A DNA stretch of 64,000 nt from Sepiola atlantica (lineage: Eukaryota > Mollusca > Cephalopoda > Sepiida > Sepiolidae), in assembly GCA_963556195.1 (NCBI GenBank), contig OY744520.1, positions 8,362,491 through 8,426,490 of the forward strand. Reading direction: 5' to 3'. Each line of letters starts with the position of its first letter. The stretch's first letter is position 1. Positions 1 through 13,500 of the stretch are shown in pieces. Made by a program: the position numbers and the translations under genes. The notes under the pieces are model-generated. The model saw only the letters and a program-made list of their open reading frames with translations, did not search any database and was not told the DNA's origin.

Positions 1-140
1 AGGAGTAGCCGTGGCTACTAAGAGTGCTGCGAGAGGTAATGTACCCACTCAAAGCCTTCCATATTCATTTCACTCTTTGCTACTGACTGACTTCTCGCAG
101 CCTGGACCCTCGTCCAGCGCTCTTAGTAGCCACGGCTACT
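1..140. repeat. Foldback with 26-bp inverted arms
   Basis: Bases 4-29 and 115-140 are inverted copies differing at one base. Each contains agtagcc-r-tggctact, itself palindromic. The element may extend beyond the window start. Confidence 0.7.
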
Positions 141-216
141 ACTTTTCCTTACCAACCCATCATGTCAACCCAATATTTCGATCTATTTGCATGACATTTT
201 TCTTAAAATTATCATC

Positions 217-245
217 CTGAGGAAGTCTTACAATAAAGACGAAAC
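217..245 (+). ncRNA. Hammerhead-like core, degenerate
   Basis: CTGAGGA is followed by a 5-bp hairpin (GTCTT/AAGAC) and then GAAAC, the order of a hammerhead core. No convincing stem III or cleavage triplet follows. It is probably the 3' end of a decayed Penelope-like or SINE copy. Confidence 0.35.
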
Positions 246-1454
246 GTTGATGAATATATAAAAAATATCTCTTGGTTTTTCATTTCCCATATATATATAT
301 ATGTATTTATTTATATATATATTTATTTATCCGCCTCAATTTACGTCTTAAATAGTTCATTTCCCCCTCTCTCAAGATATCTATTAAATATGTTGTCGCT
401 CTCTCTATATGTATATTGAAATGGTGAGAGTGAATTTCTCTTTTCATTTTAAAAATGTAACCACCTCACTTAGATGCTTGACGAAACCACAGGGTCGAAA
501 TAAATTATTGCACTGGTGATTGTGATTCCGTGTTATTTTAAAATGACTACCAAACTAACCTATCTCTGGCTAGGTCTTTCTCTCAAGTTCATCCTTATCA
601 GTCCCTCACGTTTTTCTTGGCCTTCCCCTGTGAACTTACTTAAATAATTATTTTTGTTAAATTCAACAAGTATGGATGACTTTATTTTTTTAAAAATTAA
701 ATTTAGAAGCTTTGTTTGATCTCCCCTTAATAAAATAAAAATAAGTAGTGAGATAACATAAATAAATTTCAACTTGTCCTTCTGTACAGTATAATTTTCT
801 TGAAGGTTTCCAAATATTTAAATAAATGTTAAAATTTAAAGCAAGAAAGTAAATATTTTAACCAGTATTTTAAACCAATTTACAATATAATTGCAAACTA
901 GTAATTTATATTTTTAATATTTCATTCAATTAATTTTAAAAATTTAACTACTTTTTAATTTAAATTGTACTGTAAACGCTTATTAATGAAAAAAAGATAT
1001 ATCAAAAGAGCACATGGATAAATTTGAACTTCTTGCTAATTTGTTGTTTTCTGCTATTAAGGTATGAAAATTATCATGCCAAAATAAATTAGAGAATTAA
1101 AACGGAACAAAGATTCAAAGTTTTATTCTTTATGAAATCTGTCATCACGAAGTTAACGTTCGAAAATAAATCCTAGAACGTCTTTCAACAGTTAACTTAA
1201 ATCAGAATCATCATATGCGAGAATGAATTGCTCTCACAAGGAAAAAAAATACTAAAAAACGAACCGGAAACTGAGGTATAAATGGAAAATAAAACAAAAC
1301 TTAAATTGTCATACCGCCAATTTTATTATTCACATTGTTATTAGGTTCTTTAATAATGCTTTATACACTATACAAAATGCTTCCAGTAAACTATATCATA
1401 ATCACACTTTTGATCTTCATCAGTGATTTATTTTTATATTCTTTTTCATTTCAG
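246..1454. other. EIF2S3 intron, no feature recognised
   Basis: AT-rich DNA with short AT-dinucleotide runs near 288-302. I see no coding exon. In particular, I find no P-loop exon (AHGKST) for EIF2S3 on the + strand. Confidence 0.6.
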
Positions 1455-1520
1455 ACTGTTCGTTTCAAAAATGAACTTGAAAGAAATATCACCATCAAAC
1501 TGGGATATGCTAATGCGAAG
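1455..1520 (+). CDS. EIF2S3: EIF2S3 exon a (switch I segment)
   Basis: This exon has 22 codons in phase 0 at both ends, reading [19 protein letters not shown] and then NAK. The acceptor is ttcatttcag and the donor gtacga. It covers the effector (switch I) region that follows the P-loop in eIF2 gamma. The P-loop exon itself was not found in the 1.4 kb upstream. Confidence 0.95.
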
Positions 1521-4500
1521 GTACGATGAAAAAAAATTGACTTATAAATCAAAATTGTTTCTATTTGTCATTGAAATTTTGGCAACATTTGTTGATAAAA
1601 AATTGACTTATAAATACCAGTCAAAATTGTTTCTATTTGTCATTGAAATTTTTGGCAACATTTGTTGAAAAAAAATTGACTTATAAATACCAGTCAAAAT
1701 TGTTTCTATTTGTCATTGAAATTTTTGGCAACATTTGTTGAAAAAAAATTGACTTATAAATACCAGTCAAAATTGTTTCTATTTGTCATTGAAATTTTTG
1801 GCAACATTTGTTGAAAAAAAATTGACTTATAAATACCAGTCAAAATTGTTTCTATTTGTCATTGAAATTTTTGGCAACATTTGTTGAAAAAAAATTGACT
1901 TATAAATACCAGTCAAAATTGTTTCTATTTGTCATTGAAATTTTTGGCAACATTTGTTGAAAAAAAATTGACTTATAAATACCAGTCAAAATTGTTTCTA
2001 TTTGTCATTGAAATTTTTGGCAACATTTGTTGAAAAAAAATTGACTTATAAATACCAGTCAAAATTGTTTCTATTTGTCATTGAAATTTTTGGCAACATT
2101 TGTTGAAAAAAAAAAACTCAACATTTGAATAACATTAAGGGAAATTTATAGCCATTTTTAAATTCCTAAAGAATAATTTATCTAAAGAAAATCTTTATAA
2201 AGTTAGGTATGGTTATATATTTGTATGTACCGGATACACTCCTAAGCTAATTAACCTATCATTATCAATTTTGGAACCCTGTTGCTAGGCGTAAGTGGTT
2301 CAAATGTGAGCTATATTTAGTTTTATGCAAAGGGGGTAAACAGAAAATTCAGATTAAAAAAACGATTTTTATCAAATTTTGACAATAAGTAGTAGAAATT
2401 AATAAATATTCCCCAAAATTTTCATTTCTTTGGAGTATTTTAAAGGGTTTTTAGGGGGCATAGTCTCTCATTTGAATATTCAAAAATTTCAGATTTGCAT
2501 TGAATTTGATCCAGTCATTAGGTACTAATTAAGATTCCCTGAATTTCAATTTCTTATTCTTGAACCTTAAATTTTAGACATTTTCTAGTATCAAAATCAT
2601 GTAATGGATTTTTATCAAACTTAGAATAAGGTTTCTAGACATATGGTTTAGTGCAATTATATCTTTATTTTAAGGAGACCTAATCCTGTTCTGTTAGGGG
2701 AATTCTAGCATATATATGTATATGCAAAGATGTGTGTGGTTGTCTGTCCACGCATCAGTTGTCAATACTTGATCTTTGAAAAAAACCTATTGCATATTTG
2801 TAATCAGCAGGTTCCTGCATATTTTTTAACTTGATTTAACCGATTTAAAAGTTCTTTGGGTTTTTTTTTTGGTTTTTTTCTATTATGATTTTTTTTTTTT
2901 TGATTGTATATGAAAACGAAACTCTTAGCCGAAACAAGGTCTGGCATGCACATAGTTTCTATGATAGTTTGAGACCATGAATGATCTGAATTTTGATTGA
3001 TTAATCTATGTGAAAATTGTCACCAAATTGCAACTTTTTTGTTATAAAAATGGACAAAATTGGCGTTTCTTCACCTTTTCTTTAATGGTGAGTGATAATA
3101 ACACATTTTATGACTAAATCATTTGATTAAATTATTGATTCGAAATTTGGTTCTATTTCGATATTTTATTGTTCAAGATATCTGGGCAAAGCCAAATATT
3201 ACCACTAGTTTTACAACAAATATGAGAGTTGCTAATTTTTACTGCTTTTTTTTTTTTTCTTCTCCTCCATGAATCAGAAAAATAAGCAGAAGAATTCTTA
3301 TTTTACTGCAGGAAATTAAGCACAATTAATTTACATGTACATATATAATTCGTAGAATTTGGTATATTCGGACTACTGTTCTCATCTTGGGTGTTTTTAT
3401 CACAATGTTTCAGCCGATGTAACCTCCGACCTTCTTCAGGTGTACTTTGTCGAACTTTGGAATCTGGACGGAATTTCGAACAGAACCCTTTATTTAATCC
3501 ACGGGGGTAGCATGCTCTCGTTCCATCTGCCATGACTGGGAAAAAGTCTTTAGTGATTCGCAATTCTTCGTGTCGCCCGCACAGAGGATTGAACCTTCAG
3601 ATAACTGAAGCATACATATACAATTGTTTAAACAAACAAACAAAAGAAACTGTTGTCTAAAAGAAGAAAAACACAAATGTTAGATATTCAGTGTTTTCTG
3701 TGTGCAGCTGACACAACTACATAGACGTCCGGGCCAACTTCAAGCGTTCCAAGCTTCTGTCAATAGTTTTTAAGGATCTTCTGTCTGTTCTCTCTTCTTT
3801 CTTTCTGTAATTAAATTTGATGTAACTATAAACTCCAAACGGTGTGTAATCCAATATGTTGAGATCTGGACTTTTTATAGGCTATTCATATAGTTTGATG
3901 AAATCAGGAGCATTGGCTCGAGCCAGGCAACAGTGTCCTTCGGTATAGGGCCCTTTGCTCCATTTTGTTACCATGGCCATTCATATCTGCCCATTACTTG
4001 GTTTATGTTGTCGAACATTTGTACGTGGTCGAAAGCATGTCTACATAGTGTAGGCTTAAATCTGTTTTTTTAACTTATAGAATAAATCTGTAAGAATAAA
4101 AGGATCTCAAAATCTTTTTTTTTTAACTTATAGAATAAATCTGTAAGAATAAAAGGATCTCAAAATCTTTTTTTTTTAACTTATAGAATAAATCTGTAAG
4201 AATAAAAGGATCTCAAAATCTTTTTTTTTTAACTTATAGAATAAATCTGTAAGAATAAAGGGATCTCAAAATCTTTTTTTTTTAACTTATAGAATAAATC
4301 TGTAAGAATAAAGGGATCTCAAAATCTTTTTTTTTTAACTTATAGAATAAATCTGTAAGAATAAAAGGATCTCAAAATCTTTTGTTAGTGATGGTCATCA
4401 TCATAATAATCTGTAAAGATTTGTTAAAAAAATGTTTCATTTGTGTTTCTCTTTGTACAGATTTACAAATGTGATTCTCCCAGCTGTCCACGTCCTGGTA

Positions 4501-7500
4501 ACTACCGATCCTGTGGTAGTGCCAAGGAAGATATCTTTCCTTGTGACCGTCAAGGTTGCAATGGAAAATTTCAGTTATTGAGGTAAGTCAATTTGAGTGG
4601 CATTCAATAAACTCTTGTAGCCTATGTTTTTTCCTTTTTTTTTCTTTCTGTAAAACATTGCCTCACATTTCTCACGCACATGCACTTGAGAATCATACAA
4701 TTAAATAGTTCATTTATCTCCCATCTTCTCCTTTTTACATGTTGTCTCCCTTTCTTTTTTAAATTTTTTTTTTTAAGATATTTCTGTCATCGTTGATTTT
4801 GTTGCAAATGCTTGTGATTAACTTCCACGGTGATGTCATGTGATTACATTGTCCATCTGCAAAAGAAAAGAAAAATTTCCAAGCTGCTTTGAACTTTGAT
4901 GACCACAAAATCTGTTAATTTTATAAAACTTAAGGATAAATCCAACTTTTTCTCTGTAGAATTGTTAAATTTGCATTATTATTTCATTACTTTGAAACGT
5001 GCTACTGATCAATTTTTATATACCCCCTCCCCCACATGTACTGTAATATTTTTTTAGGTGTCATAGAAGGCTATCAATGCAGAAGTGGAAATATGTCGGT
5101 GTTGAAGAAGGACAAAGACATGTGATTTTTTGTTTTTTTATTAAATCTTACTTGATTTAGTCTCAACTTCTACAGTGATTTATTTTGTGTAACTGTGTTC
5201 CGTAATATACGATTTGATAAAGAGGTCTTACTTCGAAATATGTTATACACATTAGATCACTGTGTAGAAATTTAGATTGAATCAGGATTTACTGAGAAAA
5301 ATAACTTTGTTTTTGTCCTTAACACTGGCATATTTCCATTGTAAAATAAAGTGTAATTTATATACAGCTGACACATCAACTCATACGCATGGAGACAAAC
5401 CAATATATAAAAAATAATTTTTTTCTTTTATTGGAGGTGGGTGGAGGGATTTAAGCAGTTCAGTCTTTAAAGATTTTCTGTAAAATGGTTTCCTTGATTT
5501 TTTTTTTTTTTTCTTCTCCTCCAACCAGTTTTTAGTCCCAAAGTATTGTTTATAAAATGCCTGTTTTGAATTTTGGACAGGCTGGGGATATTTTACATGA
5601 AACTTAACATCCTCCTCACAAAATAGAACTTTTTTCTTTTTTTTTTTAAGAATGGTCTTCAATCGATCTAAAGATTAAAAAAAAAAAAAGAAAGAAAATA
5701 AATTTTTTGTTAATTAAATAAATTTTAGAGGGTGTTGCAGGAATCGTGGAATAAACTTGCATAACAAACTGAATGCTCTTCTAAAAATTGAATAAGTTGA
5801 TTTAAAAAATATATCAATTTGGTGCTGAGTAATTTGAAGATTTTTTTTTTTTTTTTTAAATGTTTTTAAAGATATTTTATGTGTGTGGGTAGCAATGTTT
5901 CTAATGACGATTTCGAACTGTTGCGACTGAATCATTAAAATATGAAAAACTTTGATTGCTTTGTTTGCAGACACGTGTCTTTTGTGGATTGTCCTGGTCA
6001 CGACATTCTTATGGCCACTATGTTGAACGGTGCCGCCGTCATGGATGCCGCTCTCCTTCTAATAGGTCAGTAGTCATTTCTTTCATTCGTAGAATTCTTT
6101 TAGCAAAACCTGAATTGCATAAACACAACTACTTTTGACATCCATTTGGCTCAAATTTACTTCTTGATATTTATATATTTATTTCACACTCATACGTTTG
6201 CAGCAAAGGAGTCCAAACGTCAACGTCTGAATACTAATAAAGGCTGAAAAAAAATAACAGTAAAAACACTAAGTTATCACATGTTTAATCATACACGCAA
6301 AATGTGGAACAACGGTGGAAGGTGGTGAAATATAAACAAATTCAGAAGTCCCCCCCCCTCCCTTTTAATATATTTATTTATTTTTTTAAATAAATAAAAT
6401 AGCTAACATTTTCCCTTTTAATATATTTATTTTTTATTTTAATAAAATGGGTAACATTTTCTAATAAAGGGGACAGTCTGCAATAATCTATAGATAATTT
6501 AAAAAAAAAAAAAATTACAACCTAGGTGGGTGCTTGGAATTAGCTTCCTTGATTTAAAAAAACAAACAAAACAATGATGCAACCCATTAAGCGGCCATAC
6601 CCAAATATCTTTTGCTGGGTGCAGATATTTAATACCTCCAATCAGAGACATATGATTTATCAAATGTTTAATGCTATTTTTAATCATAATTAATTCACAT
6701 GGAAATTGACAGCTTGAACAGTCAGTCACCAGATAAACTTTTAGCTGGTAGCACTTCGCTGTCACTGGTCCAAGCAAATTTCATTCCGAAACTAAATTTT
6801 AACTCATCAAATTTATTTCAGCTGAGGTTCTGTTATTTTATCATTATTTACATTTGGATTATAAGTTCGTGAGTTAAAATTCAGAATTTTTTTTTTTTTT
6901 ATTTACATGTAAACGGCTCTGTTCATTGACGAAATATCGCTTTTACTTTTTTTTGAAGTTTTAAAAAGGTATTGTCTTTTAGAATTTGTTAATAAATCGT
7001 ACATTATGAATTACAAATTAATTGTATATTCTTAGGAAGTTTTTATTTACATGTAAACAGCTCTGTTAATTCACGAAATATCACTTTTATTTTTAAAATT
7101 TTATATAATGTGTTGAATATTTCTAAAAATACTCAAAAAGTTTGAATGTTACCATGCAAGTATACTCACACACATTTCTTCTCTGTTGAAAAACAGAATA
7201 ACTAAGTTTCAACATTAGTTTCAAATTGAGAAAGCAATTCTTACCTTAGTAACTTGAAAATTGAACTAGAGAAACAGGTTTTGAGACAACATATCGAAAT
7301 TACGAGTCGGAAATGATTGTCCGAGCATTTGAATATTTTGCCACATCTCGGTCTCTTTATAACAAACTTCGAGATCATTACAAATTACCCAGTATGAAAA
7401 CACTAGTGAATATGACCTCAAAAGTTTTGAAGGTAAATGATCTGAATTTTCTTGATGTGTTTAGCAAACTGTCAGATAAACAGAAAAAATGTATCATCCT

Positions 7501-10500
7501 AGTTGAAGTTTATATTAAAGTGAGTTTTCAATATCAAGAGGGAAACATTTGGTGTTTCCAAAGATTCTGAAGAGGCATTAGCAAAAACTGTATTGGGTAT
7601 TATGATCAAATGTTTATATGGTGGACCAAAGTTTTTGATTAAAATGATTCCAGTTGCCAAACTAAATTCGGAATTTTAGTTTCAAAATGTTAGAAATGTT
7701 GATTTAGTCAATCATTCGAAAGGTAATGTAATTGCAGTTATTTGTGACAATAATCGGACTAATCAAGCTTTATTCAAGAAATTTGACACTGTTAAAAATA
7801 AGCCTTGGGTTACTAAAAATGGTATATACTTGCTTTTCGATTATGTACATATATTTAAAAGTATTCTATTTCGAATACTTTTAAATATATGTACGTAATC
7901 GAAAAGCAAGTATATACCATTTTTAGTAACCCAAGGCTGGATAACTGAGGCCTGTTCAGAATTGCTGTTTTATTCTGATGGTAAAGAAATGATAGCAAAA
8001 TGAAAAAAATCAATTTATTAAGTTATCACAACTAACAAAAGTAGCGGTTCTTCCAAAACCAGTTGAGAGACAAAACGTTTCCCACTGTTTGAAAGTGTTT
8101 TGTGATGAGACTAACTGCAATGAAAACTCATCCATTATTACAAGATGATGATACAAGAGAAACTTACTTTCATCGAAGAAGTTTTGAAATTTTGGAAAAT
8201 AGTGAGTGTACAAGATATTTATGGAAGTGTCAAGACAAATGATCCATTGAAAAGCGTATTATCAGATCGAAATGATGGAAATTTGACATTTCTTGTAAAT
8301 TTTGGAAGTATGGCAAAACAAATGAGGGGAAAGCAAGGAAAGAGAATAAAATCCTTCACAAGAGACACTAGTATGGCTATCAAGCATACATGTAATTGTT
8401 TAATTGACATTTACTTGACAGTGGGTTCAATTTTGTTATTCTTGGAGGATTTACCACCGACTGTCTTGAAACTGAATTTTGTAAATTGAGACAAGATTCT
8501 GGTGGTACTTATTTTATTACCGTACAAAATGTTATTCAGAAATTCCATATTCAAAAAACAAAATTACTTCAGTTGAAAGTTGATGTTAGAGAGTATAGCC
8601 ATGATTCAGGCCACACTTGCTCACAATGCGGATATCTGTTCGATGAATTGGCATACAAAATATTTTGTCACCTGCCAGACCTAGAAACTGGTATCTCCAA
8701 AGATATTAAAATGTCGCTTTTTTATATAGCAGGATATAGCACACAAAAACATTGTCTTACAGAGGAGGAAATATTCAATGATACTGCTTTTTATCATGAG
8801 TATGGAAGTTTTTGAAAGGAATAGATTGTGTTGATTTAAAAGTTCCACTGGATACCACTGTTCAGTGGGAAATTTTAATTACTACTTTCAGATTATGAGG
8901 TGAAGAACTTTCCTTAGACATTTTTGTAAGTAGTGCCATCCTTGTTTTGCCACAACATTCTGGTTATCGTAACTGATTGCTGTGAACCCTGTCCATTTTA
9001 TAGTATCACCTATAGATTTTTAACTAAACCTTCTATTTAATCTATGGACATTGTATTATCTCATTTCATCTTCCTGCTTAGATTAATCGACTATGAGACA
9101 ACACTAGAGATTTGGATACTGAAATTTTAGTTTGAACTTTGTTTTTGGATAATTTTATGATGTGAAATGAATACTATAGCCAAAATGTTGTGTTGAAAAC
9201 AATCAAAATGAGGACAGTTTAAATTTTTGGTTAGTAAATCACATATCACATTTGAACAAACTTTTTTTTTTAACCACAATATACAAGTCATGATCTTTTG
9301 ACACAAATACAAATTCTCTTAAAAAATCTCACATTAGAATAAAAATCACTCATTGAAATATGCATTTGCCTTTGTTTATTCAAAGTTACCTGTCTCTTCA
9401 TTTATAGGAATTCATCAATAATTTACTTTCTTGTAGTTTTTAAGGTTTCTTATAATTGTTAAAGGAAAGGAGCTTTATCTTAGCATTAAATGTTACCATC
9501 CATTTATGTCCCCATTAAACTACAGACTGGATGTCATTTTTTAAGGATTCAGCCATTTCCTTGGGTATGTGCGCATCCGTTTTACCCACATGTCGAAAGT
9601 AGAGCATGGTGTCATCAGTAAACATACCCATCACGGACATAATTTCATCAGGGTGGTCGTTTATGAAAATCAGGAACAATGAAGGTCCAAGGATCGACCC
9701 TTGCGGTATATCCGCATTAATGTCATGTTGTTTGGACGTACGGTCATCGAGGACAACCTGGATCTTTCTTTTGTCTAGGAAGGATCTAATTATATTAAAT
9801 GTTTGTCCAGAAATACTACATGAATTTATTTTTATGAGGAGACTTTTATGCCAGACCTTGTCAAAGGCTTTTGATATATCCACCGCTACCACCCTAGCTT
9901 CGCCCGCTTTGTCCAGTGTGTGGTATATGCATTCAGAAATGACCCTTAAAATATTCGCAGTAAAACTGGCTTGCCTAAATCCGTACTAATGGTCAAAAAG
10001 AGGTTTAGCATTAACGAGGTGGTTGACTATTGCTAGATTCATTAAAGATTACAAGATTTTAGCAAAGTCGATTGATATGGCAATAATTTTAGGGATCAGT
10101 TCTTTCACCAGAATTCTTGAACACTAGTACCACAGAGGCAATTTTTCAGCTTTCAGGGAAACAAGATTCAGCTAGGCATTTTTTGTAAAGTTTGGAGAGA
10201 ACAGGGGCCAGCTCAGCAGAGCATTTTTTTTATTACTATAACTGGGATAAGATCAGACCCACAAGCTTTGGGGGTGTCACGGTTTTTTATGATGTCTCTG
10301 ACCAGGTTTTCAAGTGTGGCTTCAGTCCGTAATGGGAATTTAGGGAGGGAGTGGTTTGTGGTGTTCAAGGCGAACCGCCGGGCAAATAGCTCAGCCTTAT
10401 CAGTAGCCGTGCAAACGACATCATCGTTGTTGGATAGCGGGGCAATTGTTGATTGTCCACTGTTCATCACACTATTATAGATTTTCCAAAAATCGAGAGT

Positions 10501-13500
10501 TCCTAATTTCTGTGATTCAATACGTTTTCTGGTCATCTCTGTCTAACTTCTCTTATCTGTGGCTATTACAGTCTTACAATGATTTTGTGACGCTATAAAT
10601 TTCTGTACATTTGTAGTTGACTTATGACGGTTGAGTTGACGGAATGCTTGCTGCTTCTGAGGAATAGCAGTTGCACATTTGGGGAGAGTGGGGCTTGCTA
10701 TAGAATTTTCACGTGGGGACATATGCTTCAATGTCTGCTTTGGCCCATTCAGTTAACTCATTTCGTAGACAGTAAACACGGGGCGTCTCTGATGGAATCC
10801 CATTCAACCTGTGCGCTTAATCTTACATTCTTTTTAAAATAAGATTCACATTTTTGCTTACAAGCCCCAAGTCTCCATTATGTAAGCAAAAAGAGTGACT
10901 TCTTAATGTGATCCACTTGTGACTCCATCCCTTTTTTTTTCCTCTCAAACTTTTCACTGGTCTTCATGTCACTACGCTATTTTACTTTTTGATCGCAGTA
11001 CATTTAACGTCCTTTTCACGATATTTACTCTGATGCGTGTGAACGAAAGCCGCCTCAGTAGATATAACATTATAACATTTCCTCTCGTTTTTACCATTTT
11101 TCAATTTCCAAAAAAAGAAAGAAAAATGTCGCGTGTCCTTATTCCTTGCCGCAATATGATGCATGTTTTTCTTTACCTTTTCAGCTGGTAATGAACCTTG
11201 TCCACAGCCCCAAACCTCTGAACATTTGGCAGCCATAGAAATAATGAAATTAAAACACATAATAATTTTGCAAAACAAAATCGATCTGGTCAAGGAAAGT
11301 CAGGCAAAAGAGCAATATGAGCAAATATTAGCTTTTGTTAAAGGTGAGTTGACCCCACCCCTCTCTTTTTCTTTCTTTTTTTTTTAAAACTTTTTCTTTC
11401 TTTTTTTCTCTTTTTCTTTTTCATTTTTTTCTCTTTTTTTTCTTTTTCTTTTTTTTTTTTTTTTTTCCATTCCATTCATTTTACCCCTGCCTCTCTGCAA
11501 ATATATCTATGCCATATTTGTAAATAATAATTTTTAAACTTTAAAAATAGAAATTCATACATTAATAATGTTAACATTATCTACTATTTACAATATTTCA
11601 TACTCTTGCCTTCAGTATATATAAAAAAAAATTACTTGGTATTTCCAAGTTTAAGTATTGTAATTTTATATTTTGAACGGCTGTTCGTAACTTACTTATT
11701 ATGATATTCACAATGTTGTACTTTTAGAATCTTTAAGTTCCCCTTGTCAGATGGGGCTGTAGAATATGCTGACTACATCTCTGGAGAAGGGTAAGACGCT
11801 CCCAACTCACCTCTTCAATGTGATCACCTGTTCGTCATGAGTGGTGACCTATGATGTCTGAGAACAGGATCTTGGTGGCTGAGCAGCTGATGACTATAGA
11901 ACTAAAATTATCCGTCATGAATCGTTGACTTTAGTGATATTTACATGATATTTACATGATATTATGATATTTATATTATATGATATTTATATTATATGAT
12001 ATGGATATTTACATATTATGATATTTACATATGATATTTACATGATATTTACATATATTTACATATATTTACATATGATATTTACATATGATATTTACAT
12101 ATGATATTTACATGATATTATATTTATTTACATATGATATTTATATATTATGATATTATGATATTTACATGCCTAAGGTCTTCATAATAACAAGGAATTG
12201 CCATTCGATATTTTCTGTGGTTTACTTTCCTTTTTTTCACCTTTTCTCTCATTTTCCAGGTACAATAGCTGAAGGTGCTCCCATTATTCCTGTATCGGCA
12301 CAGCTGAAATACAATATCGATGTCGTTTGTGAATATATACATAAGAAGATTCCAGTACCGATCAGGGATTTTACGTCGGAACCAAGACTCATTGGTGAGT
12401 CAAACACAATTTCTTTTCTCTCTTCCGCCACCAATTTTGTTTAATTCTCTTCATTCACATGTCTCCATCTTTCTCTTTTTATAAAACATTTTCAACTTGT
12501 TTCGTTTCCACGTTAGGTGACAATGGCTTTTTTATGTCTAGAGACGTGGCAAATTTTCACGTATTAATTAGTTGAGATGAACTGTAGATATTGGTTGTAT
12601 ACGGTCACGTAGGTATGATTGACAAGGTTTGGTCCCAGGGTCAGCTGTGGACCCATATAAGGAAGATGTCTAATTTGTTAGTTTTTTAATCATGTGACAT
12701 AGAAAAGATTTGAAGGGAGATTGACAGTTACTAAACATGTGTTAGTGAGGTCACACGTGTAAAGTCTGGAACGATAGGCCGTTCATATCTCGTGTGAGAG
12801 ATGATCTAGTCAGAAAGAAGAGGGATCGTTTTAAGATAAAATGGTCAACTCCTTGGTGTATTAACATATTCCACCTACCTGTTCGAAGGGAGAAACAAGA
12901 GCGCCTTGTCACCCCCAGACCTTGAAACTAAAGATTGAAAAAGTTAAATAATACGCTAACAACATTGATAAATATCCTTTGAATTATTTTTTTTATATTA
13001 ATCGAATATTTATTGTAATCAAAAATGAAATAAGGGAAAAATGAAAGATTTTTAAAAATCCTATTTACAAAAAAAAAATGACTATTTTGAATTATTTATG
13101 CGTAATGTAGGAAAAATACAGCTAGTTTTTTTTTTTTTAAGATTAAACTTACAAATTGACGTAAAAAACAAAACATTTATTAATGAATTAATTCCAAGCT
13201 GTATTTTATTTCAATATTTTTCTAAAGTTTTTAAATTTTTTTTCATAGTGATCCGGTCTTTTGATGTGAACAAACCCGGCTGTGAAGTAAATGAAGTCAA
13301 AGGTGGTGTTGCTGGTGGCAGTATCTTAAAAGGCGTTCTTACGGTTGGTCATTTTTAAAAAATTTTTTATCTAAATGCTTATTTAAAAAAAATGCAATCA
13401 ATAAATATTTTTTTTAATTTAGAGACTGACCGACGTGTATCATGCAGAAAAATATTTAAGCTATAAAAGTAAAACTTAACTCTTGCCATTCGACAAAGTT

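Noticed and set aside
5381..6001. Lys-rich minus-strand frames
   Set aside because: Poly-T tracts read in reverse. One overlaps the EIF2S3 exon antisense.
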